From Xenorhabdus innexi (GTDB lineage: Bacteria > Pseudomonadota > Gammaproteobacteria > Enterobacterales > Enterobacteriaceae): a stretch of 64,000 nt of DNA. The notes beneath the pieces are model-generated. The model had not been told where the DNA came from. It ran no database searches and saw only the letters and a list, made by a program, of their open reading frames with translations. The position numbers were made by a program, and so were the translations under genes. Location: contig NZ_NIBU01000009.1 of assembly GCF_002632485.1 (NCBI RefSeq), positions 1-64,000 on the forward strand, in the 5' to 3' direction. Within the stretch, counting starts at the first letter, position 1, and each line of letters starts with the position of its first letter. Below, in pieces: positions 11,868 through 20,105 of the stretch.

Positions 11868-12209
11868 ATGCGAATAAAACTTTTGCTCAGCGTATCGGTG
11901 TTGTTGTTAGCGGGATGCTCAACGAATAATCAATTAACTTCAGCGGGTTCCGGTGTGCGTTTTGTGGATACTCAACCGGGTAACGAATGCCAGCGGTTAG
12001 GCGAAGTGACCGGAACTCAAAGTAACTGGCTCAATGGCGTTGGAAATGAAAGCAGTTCCATGCGTGGTGCAGCTAATGATTTGCGTAATAAAGCGGCTGC
12101 AATGGGTGGAAACGTTATATATGGCGTGAATAGTCCGTCAGAGGGGCTGTTAAATAGCTTTATTCCTCTCGACAGTAAAATAGTTGGTCAAGTTTATAAA
12201 TGTCCTTGA
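11868..12209 (+). CDS. yjeI: YjeI-like lipoprotein (DUF4156)
   Basis: Small predicted lipoprotein of 113 aa. The signal peptide MRIKLLLSVSVLLLAGC has a lipobox (LLAGC) with the acylated Cys at residue 17; Ser at +2 predicts outer-membrane sorting. The body (ECQRLGEVTGTQ, AANDLRNKAAAMGGNVIYG) is the DUF4156 pattern. yjeI also follows groEL in E. coli, supporting orthology. Function unknown. Confidence 0.85.
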   Translation: MRIKLLLSVSVLLLAGCSTNNQLTSAGSGVRFVDTQPGNECQRLGEVTGTQSNWLNGVGNESSSMRGAANDLRNKAAAMGGNVIYGVNSPSEGLLNSFIPLDSKIVGQVYKCP

Positions 12210-12325
12210 TTTTACTTGATAAATAGCATGTTGCATTTGGGCAATGCCCAGAAAAACAGCCCATAATATGGTGAGCTGGCTGTCAGAGTTTCTGAGCACT
12301 GCCTATTGCGAAAAGTATATGATGG

Positions 12326-13354
12326 TTAATTATTTTTTAACCCTAAATCCAACGGCGTTTTGCTTGGTTCGCCACCGATTTCCCTTGTCAGACACGGCAC
12401 CAGATAGCCGGAGACTTTGGTTAATAGCTCCCGCATAATCGCTTTTGCCTCTTCATCACTGATAAGAAAGTGTGCTGCGCCTTGTACTTTATCCAACACA
12501 TGGATGTAATAAGGCAAAATACCGGCATCAAATAACGAATTACTTAAATCAGCCAGTATATCGGCATCATTATTCACGCCACGCAGCATAACACTCTGGT
12601 TCAACAGGGTGACTCCAGTCTGTTTCAACCGCATCATGCTTTCCCGGAATGCGTCATCAATCTCATTTGCATGATTAATATGGGTGACCATGACGACCTG
12701 CAAACTGGATTGTGCCAAGCGATTACACAGTGAGAGAGTCACCCTGTCAGGAATTACAACAGGTAAACGGGTATGAATACGCAACCGTTTAATATGAGGA
12801 ATGGACTCAAGATGAGTAATTAACCAATCCAGCTCATGATCCTTTGCCATCAAAGGGTCACCACCAGAAAAAATAATCTCATTAAGCTCAGTATGTTGCT
12901 CAATATAGTCCAGTGCTGATTGCCAGTTATTTTTATTTCCCTTGTTATCTTCATAAGGGAAATGGCGGCGGAAGCAGTAACGACAGTTTACTGCGCAACC
13001 GCCTTTAACCATTAATAAAGCACGGTTGCGATACTTGTGCAGCAATCCGGGAACAACCGGATGCTGTTCATCTAATGGATCGGTGGAAAAACCCTCTGGA
13101 GTATTAAACTCTTCTCGTGCAGTTAAAACCTGTAGTAATAAGGGATCTCTTGGGTCACCTTTTTTCATTCGTGATACAAATGCTCTTGGCACACGCAAAG
13201 GAAACAGGCGTCGCGCCTCATTACCTTCTTTCAATAAAGCGTGCGTGTTCAGCGATAACAATTGCAACAACTCATTGGGATCAGTGATAACATCGGTAAG
13301 TTGTTGTAGCCAGACTTCTCTGGCAGGGTGAATATGGGTTATAATGTGTGCCAT
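12326..13354 (-). CDS. epmB: EF-P beta-lysylation protein EpmB (lysine 2,3-aminomutase-like)
   Basis: Radical-SAM enzyme that converts (S)-alpha-lysine to (R)-beta-lysine for modification of elongation factor P. The 342 aa are full length. The 4Fe-4S site is Cys120-x3-Cys124-x2-Cys127 (GGCAVNCRYCFRRHF). GGDPLM is the SAM-contact GGD motif, and HTRLPVVIPDRV and YYIHVLDKVQGAAHF match lysine 2,3-aminomutase. It is divergent from efp, which encodes the substrate, with 40 bp between the starts. Confidence 0.96.
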   Translation of the reverse strand: MAHIITHIHPAREVWLQQLTDVITDPNELLQLLSLNTHALLKEGNEARRLFPLRVPRAFVSRMKKGDPRDPLLLQVLTAREEFNTPEGFSTDPLDEQHPVVPGLLHKYRNRALLMVKGGCAVNCRYCFRRHFPYEDNKGNKNNWQSALDYIEQHTELNEIIFSGGDPLMAKDHELDWLITHLESIPHIKRLRIHTRLPVVIPDRVTLSLCNRLAQSSLQVVMVTHINHANEIDDAFRESMMRLKQTGVTLLNQSVMLRGVNNDADILADLSNSLFDAGILPYYIHVLDKVQGAAHFLISDEEAKAIMRELLTKVSGYLVPCLTREIGGEPSKTPLDLGLKNN

Positions 13355-13394
13355 TTTTTGGCTAAGCCATTTCGTTAAAAATTAGAGGATCTCC

Positions 13395-13961
13395 ATGGCT
13401 ACTTATAGTACCAATGAATTCCGTTCAGGTCTTAAAATCATGTTAGATGGCGAGCCGTGCGCTATTCTTGACAGTGAGTTTGTTAAACCAGGTAAAGGGC
13501 AGGCGTTTGCCCGCGTTCGTATTCGTAAGTTAATTTCTGGCAAACTACTGGAAAAAACTTTTAAATCAACAGATTCCGTTGAAAGTGCAGATGTTATGGA
13601 TGTCAATTTGACTTACCTGTACAACGACGGTGAATTCTGGCATTTCATGAACAACGAAACTTTCGAGCAGTTAGCTGCGGATGAGAAAGCCGTTGGTGAC
13701 AATGCAAAATGGCTGATCGATCAGGCAGAATGTGTTCTGACTCTGTGGGATGGCCGTCCTATCGCTGTTACTCCACCAAACTTTGTTGAGCTGGAAATCG
13801 TTGATACCGATCCAGGTCTGAAAGGTGATACTGCGGGTACTGGTGGTAAACCTGCTACTCTCAGCACGGGTGCAGTAGTAAAAGTACCTCTGTTTGTGCA
13901 GATCGGTGAAGTTATCAAAGTTGATACCCGTTCTAACGAATACGTTTCTCGCGTGAAATAA
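13395..13961 (+). CDS. efp: Elongation factor P
   Basis: Translation factor that rescues ribosomes stalled at polyproline. The 188 aa comprise a KOW-like N-domain and two OB domains. The modified lysine is Lys34 in [13 protein letters not shown], as in the EpmA/EpmB-type EF-P of enterobacteria. The ending [18 protein letters not shown] is standard. It faces epmB and is followed by a terminator. Confidence 0.98.
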   Translation: MATYSTNEFRSGLKIMLDGEPCAILDSEFVKPGKGQAFARVRIRKLISGKLLEKTFKSTDSVESADVMDVNLTYLYNDGEFWHFMNNETFEQLAADEKAVGDNAKWLIDQAECVLTLWDGRPIAVTPPNFVELEIVDTDPGLKGDTAGTGGKPATLSTGAVVKVPLFVQIGEVIKVDTRSNEYVSRVK

Positions 13962-13977
13962 TCTCGCGTTGTTATTT

Positions 13978-14021
13978 TAAAAAAACCGCAGCCTCTTCGT
14001 CCAGTGATTGCGGTTTTTTTA
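13978..14021 (+). terminator. efp terminator
   Basis: AAAAAACCGCA / TGCGGTTTTTTT stem around a 20-nt loop, followed by a T tract; starts 17 bp after the efp stop. Confidence 0.8.
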
Positions 14022-14093
14022 TTGTCCCAGATTTTGCTATGTATTGTTGCTCTTTGAGCAGATAGTTATAATCCTGTTTCATTTCCTATCGTT

Positions 14094-14139
14094 ATCCGGG
14101 ACGACTCGGATCAACGCCATCTCATTGGGGACGACCCCA
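14094..14139 (+). ncRNA. Guanidine-II (mini-ykkC) riboswitch
   Basis: Two GC-rich hairpins, each capped by the tetraloop ACGA. Hairpin 1 (14094-14111) has a seven-base-pair stem including one G-T pair. Hairpin 2 (14126-14139) has five pairs (TGGGG/CCCCA). Paired stems with ACGR loops ahead of a small-multidrug-resistance gene is the definition of the mini-ykkC class, which binds two guanidinium ions. It lies 56 bp upstream of the sugE start, where it is expected to control translation initiation. Confidence 0.92.
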
Positions 14140-14195
14140 CTTTTATTGGACAGTTTATTCATTGAACTGCTTCCATTAGGTATAGGGTAAAAAGC

Positions 14196-14510
14196 ATGTC
14201 TTGGTTGATACTTCTCATTGCAGGTTTATTTGAAGTTGTATGGGCTGTGGGACTGAAATATACACAGGGGTTTTCCCGTTTAGTGCCGAGCTTAGTCACT
14301 GTCAGTGCGATGGCTGTTAGTGTAGGGTTACTGGCTTATGCTATGAAAAATCTACCGACAGGAACAGCCTATGCTGTGTGGACAGGAATTGGGGCAGTAG
14401 GTACAGCGATTTTTGGTATTATCATCTTGGGTGAGTCTGCTAATCCTGCCAGAATATTAAGCCTTGGGCTGATTATCGTTGGCATTATCGGTTTAAAACT
14501 TGCCAGTTGA
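14196..14510 (+). CDS. sugE: Guanidinium exporter SugE (Gdx)
   Basis: Four-helix SMR-family inner-membrane antiporter of 104 aa that exports guanidinium in exchange for protons. Glu13 in the [17 protein letters not shown] segment is the conserved membrane-embedded carboxylate, and the [16 protein letters not shown] signature is typical of the Gdx subgroup rather than EmrE. The upstream guanidine-II riboswitch makes the substrate assignment stronger than sequence alone. Confidence 0.95.
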   Translation: MSWLILLIAGLFEVVWAVGLKYTQGFSRLVPSLVTVSAMAVSVGLLAYAMKNLPTGTAYAVWTGIGAVGTAIFGIIILGESANPARILSLGLIIVGIIGLKLAS

Positions 14511-14538
14511 TCACCTGTCATCATTTGATTTATCGCTA

Positions 14539-14574
14539 AATAAAACCCAGCATCATGCTGGGTTTTATTTTGTT
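14539..14574. terminator. Bidirectional terminator between sugE and the nlp-like gene
   Basis: Near-perfect hairpin AATAAAACCCAGCA / TGCTGGGTTTTATT with a three-base loop. T tracts lie on both strands, so it can serve both converging genes. Confidence 0.85.
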
Positions 14575-14786
14575 TACTTTTTTTCATAACGGGAAGGCCA
14601 TATCTCTTCCGGTGTCAGCCCCAGAGCGGCTGCGATTAAACGCTCCCCTTTCGGCCAGTGACGTTGCAGAGCATTCGCAAGAGTTGACGATGCCAGCCCC
14701 GCAGTACGTGAGACTTCCGAGAGTGTTGTGCCACGTTTTTTCAATTCAGCAATGATATCGGCGGAGTGCCAATCTTTATTTTCCAT
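14574..14786 (-). CDS. Nlp/Ner-family winged DNA-binding protein
   Basis: A 70-aa regulator matching the SfsB/Nlp and phage Mu-type Ner family: DWHSADIIAELKKRGTTLSEVSR, then GLASSTLANAL (recognition helix) and WPKGERLIAAALGLTPEEIWPSRY. It is divergent from the XRE regulator at 14934. A C-box-like inverted repeat lies between them, so both may be controlled from it. Target genes unknown. Confidence 0.85.
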   Translation of the reverse strand: MENKDWHSADIIAELKKRGTTLSEVSRTAGLASSTLANALQRHWPKGERLIAAALGLTPEEIWPSRYEKK

Positions 14787-14843
14787 TTTTAATTTCTCCG
14801 GTTACCTGTCATTTTTCAATTAAAAAGAAATGATTTATCAGTA

Positions 14844-14896
14844 GACTATGAGTCACACATAATAACATAAATTAGATTTAAATGTGACTCATAGTC
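14844..14896. promoter_or_regulatory. C-box-like inverted repeat between two divergent regulators
   Basis: A perfect 14-bp inverted repeat: GACTATGAGTCACA at 14844-14857 and TGTGACTCATAGTC at 14883-14896, 25 bp apart. Each arm contains the GACT-nnn-AGTC core of C-boxes bound by restriction-modification controller proteins. The right arm is followed by CCGTGG and a degenerate second half-site (GTCGGATAAGT), the usual tandem C-operator arrangement. It lies 38-51 bp upstream of the XRE gene and 58-71 bp from the Nlp-like gene. Confidence 0.75.
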
Positions 14897-14933
14897 CGTG
14901 GTCGGATAAGTAACACGAATCGATACTTATCGG

Positions 14934-15173
14934 ATGAAAAAACCTAACAACATCAAATCCCTCTTCGGGCAAAGGATCAGATATCTCAGGAGAGAAGCCG
15001 GGATGTCTCAGGAGGCTTTTGCCGATAAATGTGGTTTGGATCGAACCTATGTCAGCGGTATTGAGCGCGGAGTCAGAAATCCTACCTTAGAAATTATTTA
15101 TGTTATTGCGAATGGGTTACAGATTGAACTGAATGAGTTATTTGATTTTGACGCCTCTGTCTCTTCCGGTTAG
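14934..15173 (+). CDS. XRE-family regulator resembling restriction-modification controller (C) proteins
   Basis: A 79-aa single-domain helix-turn-helix protein. LFGQRIRYLRREAGMSQEAFADKCGLDRTYVSGIERGVRNPTLE has the exact layout of C proteins such as C.AhdI and C.Esp1396I (SQEAFADKCG, RTYVSGIERG). The upstream region carries matching C-box sequences. There is no clear ribosome site: the ATG follows the inverted repeat GATAAGT / ACTTATC (14905-14931), and C genes are often leaderless. No restriction or methylase gene is adjacent, so it is an orphan. Confidence 0.8.
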   Translation: MKKPNNIKSLFGQRIRYLRREAGMSQEAFADKCGLDRTYVSGIERGVRNPTLEIIYVIANGLQIELNELFDFDASVSSG

Positions 15174-15252
15174 CGTCTCTTTCGGTTAAATAGTTCGCGA
15201 TGCTATTTCTTATTTCATTCTGAAAGTGAAGTTTTATTGATTTTGCAGTTCT

Positions 15253-15295
15253 ATCGCCTTTGAGCATATACAACTGGCTCAAAGGTGATTTTTTC
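15253..15295. terminator. Bidirectional terminator between XRE gene and nucleoside hydrolase
   Basis: Long stem ATCGCCTTTGAGC / GCTCAAAGGTGAT with an 11-nt loop, followed by TTTTTT. It sits between two converging genes. Confidence 0.7.
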
Positions 15296-15312
15296 TCTGT
15301 AAGAACGCTTTA

Positions 15313-16263
15313 TCAGTGCTCAGTCTCACCAATATTTTTCAGGGCATCAATGACCATCTGCCAAAATTTGGCCTGATCCAGTTTCACAGCAACTTGAGTA
15401 TGGCAGTCCTCTGGAGGAGGGAAACGGAAATCAGCGACAGTCATACCGGTTGTTAATATTCCACTCATTTCGATATTAACCGGAACTTTTTGTGTAGTCA
15501 TAACACTGGGATCAATAACATAAGCGACAGCACAAGGATCATGGACAGGGGGGTAGCTGAAACCCTGCGATGCCCGATAACTTTCCCCATAAAATTGCAG
15601 TGCGTCCAGAACAAACTTAGCAGAGCGTGTGTTTATTTTGGAAATTGCCTCAGTGACTTCGGGTGTTGCCTGAGCCTGATGAGTGAGATCTAATCCGACC
15701 ATGGTCAGTGGCCATTTCTCATTGAAAACAATATAAGCAGCTTCCGGGTCGATTAATATATTGAATTCGGCAACGGCACTTCTGTTACCTTTATGGTAGC
15801 CCCCTCCCATTAGTACAACTTCTTTTACCCGCTCCACGATTTGTGGTGCCTTACGTGCTGCAAGGGCAATATTAGTCAGGCCTGCGGTCGGGACTAATGT
15901 CACGCTTTTAGGCGGGTGCTCCATGATGATATCGATAATTAAATCAACGGCATGACGGGAGTCCAGTTCCATTTCCGGTTCAGGTAATACAGGGCCATCC
16001 AACCCTGTTTCTCCATGAATATGAGGAGCCGTCATGATTTCTCTGACTAAGGGGCGATGGCAACCGGCAGCAAAAGGGACATTATGGATATTAGCGATAC
16101 GGGCAACGGAAAGCGCATTACGGGTAACTTTATCTAAAGTCTGGTTACCCACAACGGTTGTGACTGCTAAGAGTTCGATATCCGGGTTGCCATGAGCAAG
16201 CAGCATAGCAATAGCATCATCATGACCAGGGTCGCAATCGAGAATAATTTTCTTGGGAATCAT
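15313..16263 (-). CDS. Ribonucleoside hydrolase (RihA/RihB-like)
   Basis: Nucleoside N-ribohydrolase that splits nucleosides to base and ribose. The calcium-binding DxDPGxDD motif is at the N-terminus (LDCDPGHDDAIAMLLA). IHGETGLDGP, VVLMGGGYHKGN, AEFNILIDPEAA and PPVHDPCAVAY are the remaining family blocks. The start is placed at the ATG at 16263, six bases after AAAGGA, giving 316 aa like RihA/RihB; a longer frame to 16347 would add 28 unusual residues. The RihB-like HGETGLDGPV suggests pyrimidine preference, but specificity is uncertain. Confidence 0.88.
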   Translation of the reverse strand: MIPKKIILDCDPGHDDAIAMLLAHGNPDIELLAVTTVVGNQTLDKVTRNALSVARIANIHNVPFAAGCHRPLVREIMTAPHIHGETGLDGPVLPEPEMELDSRHAVDLIIDIIMEHPPKSVTLVPTAGLTNIALAARKAPQIVERVKEVVLMGGGYHKGNRSAVAEFNILIDPEAAYIVFNEKWPLTMVGLDLTHQAQATPEVTEAISKINTRSAKFVLDALQFYGESYRASQGFSYPPVHDPCAVAYVIDPSVMTTQKVPVNIEMSGILTTGMTVADFRFPPPEDCHTQVAVKLDQAKFWQMVIDALKNIGETEH

Positions 16264-16610
16264 ATTCATTCCTTTTATGGCGTCTAAAGTAAATATACCC
16301 AACAAGAATAATTCACCATCAATAAAAATGCCTCCGCTGACCATCACAAAATGGCATGATAAAAAATATAATCAATTAACAATTTGTTTAATTATTGTGA
16401 TTTAATTAACATATAAATAAAAAATGGTTTGAGCATTTTAAGTGCGTGTGATTCATATATAAACATCAAAAAATTGCAGGTGGCAAATTTTAATATTTGT
16501 TAATTTATTAATATTTTTGCCCTGCTTTGTCATTCCGCTTAAATAAAAAGCGTTAACTGAATGAATAACATTCAGTCAATGCACAGATCTCTCTGACAAG
16601 GAGCAGACTG
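16264..16610. other. AT-rich divergent intergenic region
   Basis: Separates the nucleoside hydrolase from the oxidase operon. It is AT-rich with several TTAAT/ATTAA tracts suited to promoters on both strands and ends in the AAGGAG ribosome site of the oxidase gene. No gene or convincing operator seen. Confidence 0.4.
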
Positions 16611-17930
16611 ATGCTCACGGGGTGTAATATGAATAATCAGATCGATTCATTAACATACTATGCAGCAACCAAAAAATATGATCTTCGCTTCCCAACACTG
16701 ACAGAAGATCTGGATGTCGATGTTGTTATCATTGGTGGTGGATTTTCCGGTGTAAACACGGCGCTGGAACTGGCAGAAAAAGGTATTACCAATATAGCGA
16801 TCCTGGAAGGAAGACACCTCGGATATGGTGGAACGGGGCGCAATGGCGGGCAGGTAATGGCTGGCATTGGGCATGATTTAGATCGGATTAAACGCCATGT
16901 TGGTGAGAAAGGTCTGGAGACAATATTCAAGATCAGCAATATGGGGGCGGGAATAATCCGCGATAGGATTGCCAAATATAATATCAATGCGGACTTCTGC
17001 CGAGGATACGGCTATATGGCTTATAACTCCCGGCAGGATAAGACACTGCAAGGTTGGCTGAAAGAGTTTCAGTCAGCCTGTCCTGATGAAGAAATTGAGC
17101 TTTATACCGGCTCGGATGTTAAAAAAGTTATTGGTTCAGATCTTTACACCTCTGGATTGAAACATATGGGAGGAGGGCATGTTCACTCACTGAACCTGTT
17201 GTTGGGGGAAGCTAAGGCCGCCACAGAATATGGCGTCAGAATTTTCGAAAACAGTCAGGTTGTGAATGTTGAATACGGCCCGAGAGTTACCGTTCGTACT
17301 GCAATGGGTACTGTACGGGCAAACAAAATGCTGTGGGCGTGTAATGCGTTTCTGAATGGTCTTGAACCAACAATTTATAAAAAAACAATTAATACTTACG
17401 CATTTCAGTTAATGACAGAAGAACTGTCAGACGAAATGATCGAAAAAATCAGCCCGATCCGTGGAGCCTATAGTGATATCAGCCCGGTCATCAATTACTG
17501 GCGGGTGACTAAAGAGAACCGCTTGCTGTTCGGCAGTGCGACGCAGTATGTCGAATATATCCCTTCAGATTTAAAAGCATGGAACCGCAATCGCATGCTG
17601 AATGTTTATCCCTATCTGAAAGATGTGAAGATTGAGCTGGCATGGGGAGGCCCTATGTGCTGTAGCGTCAGTCTGTTCCCGCAGCTCGGCACTTTACCGG
17701 AACATAACAATGTATTTTATGTTCAGGGGTATTCCGGGTTTGGAGTAACACCCAGTCATATTATCTGCAAAGTACTGGCAGAAGGTATGACTGAAGGCTC
17801 CGATCGCTACTCCCTGCTGAGTTCTATCCCGCATATGAATGTCATCGGTAAGGATCAACTGAGGCATGTCTTGCTGACTCTCGGAAAAAGCTGGCACCAG
17901 ATTTCAGGCTATTGGAAAGGGCGTCGTTAG
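16611..17930 (+). CDS. FAD-dependent amine oxidoreductase (PuuB/DadA-like)
   Basis: Predicted flavoprotein oxidase of 439 aa. The dinucleotide-binding motif VVIIGGGFSGVNTALELAE lies near residues 38-57, followed by GYGGTGRNGGQVMAGIG, the conserved FAD-contact block of gamma-glutamylputrescine oxidase PuuB. The C-terminal VQGYSGFGVTPSHI is also PuuB-like. Probable substrate is an amine or amino acid with release of an aldehyde, which the ALDH two genes downstream could oxidise. The start at 16611 is supported by AAGGAG 7 nt upstream; an internal ATG at 16629 is an alternative. Confidence 0.8.
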   Translation: MLTGCNMNNQIDSLTYYAATKKYDLRFPTLTEDLDVDVVIIGGGFSGVNTALELAEKGITNIAILEGRHLGYGGTGRNGGQVMAGIGHDLDRIKRHVGEKGLETIFKISNMGAGIIRDRIAKYNINADFCRGYGYMAYNSRQDKTLQGWLKEFQSACPDEEIELYTGSDVKKVIGSDLYTSGLKHMGGGHVHSLNLLLGEAKAATEYGVRIFENSQVVNVEYGPRVTVRTAMGTVRANKMLWACNAFLNGLEPTIYKKTINTYAFQLMTEELSDEMIEKISPIRGAYSDISPVINYWRVTKENRLLFGSATQYVEYIPSDLKAWNRNRMLNVYPYLKDVKIELAWGGPMCCSVSLFPQLGTLPEHNNVFYVQGYSGFGVTPSHIICKVLAEGMTEGSDRYSLLSSIPHMNVIGKDQLRHVLLTLGKSWHQISGYWKGRR

Positions 17931-17973
17931 TTTTATTTCTTTTTTGCACAATCAATTCTGAAAGGTAAAAGTC

Positions 17974-18354
17974 ATGATAAAACCACTATTGCTGGAGAAA
18001 TCACTTCCTGAATTAATGCCGATTGGCAGTATTACGAATCTGGGTTCTGTTGTGGTAGAAGGTGATCCACAGGCGAGTGTTGCTATGGTTCACGGTGAGC
18101 CGACGGATAACCTGACTTGCGGTATTTTTGCCTGTACCAGAGGAAAATTTAAAATGGTTTATCCCTTTGATGAAATGGCAACAGTTCATGAAGGTGTTGT
18201 GAAACTGACGGATGTTAAAACAGGCGTTATGGTTGAATACCACAAGGGCGATTCATGGTTTGCTGCCAAGGGCACGGAAGTTTTGTGGGAAATTACCAGT
18301 GAACGCTTCGTCAAACATTATATGGCGTGCATCAATGCTCAGGTTTCAGGCTGA
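17974..18354 (+). CDS. Cupin-domain protein
   Basis: A 126-aa single-cupin protein of the cupin_3 (DUF861) type: GIFACTRGKFKMVYPFDEMATVHEGVVKLTD, then YHKGDSWFAAKGTEVLWEI. Related small cupins accompany amine and ureide catabolic oxidases. It lies 43 bp after the oxidase and 15 bp before the ALDH, so it is clearly in the same operon. Its reaction is unknown; it may be a small enzyme or a binding protein for an intermediate. Confidence 0.8.
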   Translation: MIKPLLLEKSLPELMPIGSITNLGSVVVEGDPQASVAMVHGEPTDNLTCGIFACTRGKFKMVYPFDEMATVHEGVVKLTDVKTGVMVEYHKGDSWFAAKGTEVLWEITSERFVKHYMACINAQVSG

Positions 18355-18369
18355 CAAGAGGGCGACATC

Positions 18370-19863
18370 ATGAGTGACATCACTTTGTTGGCGTCTGTTA
18401 CGGCTTTTTTGCAGCGTTCTCATGGCCACTACATCAACGGACAATCTGTTCAGGGTCAGGGAGACAAAACTTTTTCGGTTGTTAACCCCGCGTCTGATGA
18501 AGTGATCGCGACCGTTAATCAGGGAGGTGAGGTCGAAGCTAATGCAGCGATGCAGGCTGCATCCAATGCTTTTCATGGTTCATGGGCGAAGACTTCGCCG
18601 ATGGAACGTGGAAACTGCCTGATACGGCTGGCAGATTTACTGCAAAAACACAGTGAAGAACTTGCTCAGTTGGAAACGCTGTGTTCAGGGAAAACCATTC
18701 AGTTATCGCGTATGCTGGAGGTGGGTGCCTCCGCCGAGTACTTACGCTATTTTGCTGGCTGGTCGAGCAAAATCAGTGGCGAAACACTGAATGTATCTTT
18801 GCCCTCTTTTAGTGGAGAAGAATATACAGCCTTTACCCGTCGTGAACCTGTCGGCGTGGTGGTCGGGATTATTCCCTGGAATTTCTCGATCATGATTGCC
18901 ATCTGGAAACTGGGTGCTGCTTTGACCTGTGGCTGTACGATTGTTCTGAAACCAAGCGAATACACGCCCTTAACGATGTTGCGAGTGGTGGAACTGGCGA
19001 AAGAAGCCGGAATTCCTGATGGCGTGATCAATATCGTCAATGGAACGGGAGCCGATGTAGGAACTAAGCTATTGACTCATCCGTTGTGTGCCAAAGTGAC
19101 TTTTACCGGATCAGTCCCTACAGGTAAGTTGATAGGCAAATCTGTCATGGAGCAGGGATTATTTCATGCCACACTGGAGCTGGGAGGCAAAAATGCCGCC
19201 GCTTTCCTGTCGGATGTACCCGTTGAAAAGATAGTGGATGGAATATTGGAAGCCGGTTATCTCAATCAGGGGCAAATCTGCGCAGCGGCGGAACGTTTCT
19301 ACATTCCTTCTGTTCATATGGATGCGGTTCTGGAACTACTCACTGAGCGTCTGTCTGCGATGAGAATTGGCTCACCCCTTGATGAATCGACAGAAATGGG
19401 GCCGTTGGCAAATAAAGAGCACTATGAAAAAATTCTCTCCCTGTTTGAAAAAGCACGTCAGGAGGGGAATGAAATCCTGTATGGCGGGCGAGCACTGGAA
19501 GGAAAAGGTTTTTTTGTCATGCCAACTGTGATCCGCGCTAACAGTGCGGATGATACGTTGATGAATGAAGAAACATTCGGGCCGATAGGAACTTTCCTCA
19601 GTTACGATGATGAGGAAGAGCTGATTGCGATGATAAACGCAACGCCATTTGGTTTATCTGCCAGTTTATGGACAAATGATCTCAGCAAAGCGATGCGAAT
19701 GATCCCGCGCATTCAGGCAGGTATTTTGTGGGTTAATATGCATACGCATCTTGATCCTGCTCTCCCATTCGGAGGAACAAAATCGTCAGGGCTAGGCCGG
19801 GAGTTTGGCAAGGCATTCATCGAGTATTACACAGAACTGAAATCAGTCATGATAAGGCATTGA
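18370..19863 (+). CDS. NAD(P)-dependent aldehyde dehydrogenase (FeaB/PuuC-like)
   Basis: 497-aa ALDH with all catalytic residues: Asn171 (IPWNFS), Glu270 (LELGGKN) and nucleophile Cys304 (NQGQICAAAERF). The whole sequence resembles phenylacetaldehyde dehydrogenase FeaB (for example PVGVVVGIIPWNF and PFGGTKSSGLGREFG). Together with the upstream oxidase it would convert an amine through an aldehyde to an acid. The actual substrate (aromatic amine, polyamine derivative or other) cannot be fixed from sequence. Confidence 0.88.
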   Translation: MSDITLLASVTAFLQRSHGHYINGQSVQGQGDKTFSVVNPASDEVIATVNQGGEVEANAAMQAASNAFHGSWAKTSPMERGNCLIRLADLLQKHSEELAQLETLCSGKTIQLSRMLEVGASAEYLRYFAGWSSKISGETLNVSLPSFSGEEYTAFTRREPVGVVVGIIPWNFSIMIAIWKLGAALTCGCTIVLKPSEYTPLTMLRVVELAKEAGIPDGVINIVNGTGADVGTKLLTHPLCAKVTFTGSVPTGKLIGKSVMEQGLFHATLELGGKNAAAFLSDVPVEKIVDGILEAGYLNQGQICAAAERFYIPSVHMDAVLELLTERLSAMRIGSPLDESTEMGPLANKEHYEKILSLFEKARQEGNEILYGGRALEGKGFFVMPTVIRANSADDTLMNEETFGPIGTFLSYDDEEELIAMINATPFGLSASLWTNDLSKAMRMIPRIQAGILWVNMHTHLDPALPFGGTKSSGLGREFGKAFIEYYTELKSVMIRH

Positions 19864-19992
19864 TTGCTTGAAATTATCAAGACTGAAATGGTTTAAAGTT
19901 GCTTCGTGGTGGCTGGCGAGGCAACTTAATCATTTATCAATGCTGCAACATGGTTCTGCCACAACAGGGTGTTCCATAACATGCCACAAAAA

Positions 19993-20010
19993 TTGTCATA
20001 AATGTGTCAT
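19993..20010 (+). promoter_or_regulatory. Pho box (PhoB site) of phoA
   Basis: TTGTCATAAATGTGTCAT differs at two positions from the consensus CTGTCATAAATCTGTCAT: two TGTCA direct repeats 11 bp apart. It lies about 95 bp before the phoA start, as expected for a phosphate-starvation promoter. Confidence 0.9.
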
Positions 20011-20105
20011 CATTATTTAACGATAATGCCATATTGGGTGTTCACTATTCGGGTAAAAATTAATGTTCATTCTTTTTTAATTTTCCCGAGCATAAGGAAC
20101 TCCCT

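Noticed and set aside
13721-13918. Antisense frames over efp and epmB
   Set aside because: Shadows of well-established genes with no independent signals.
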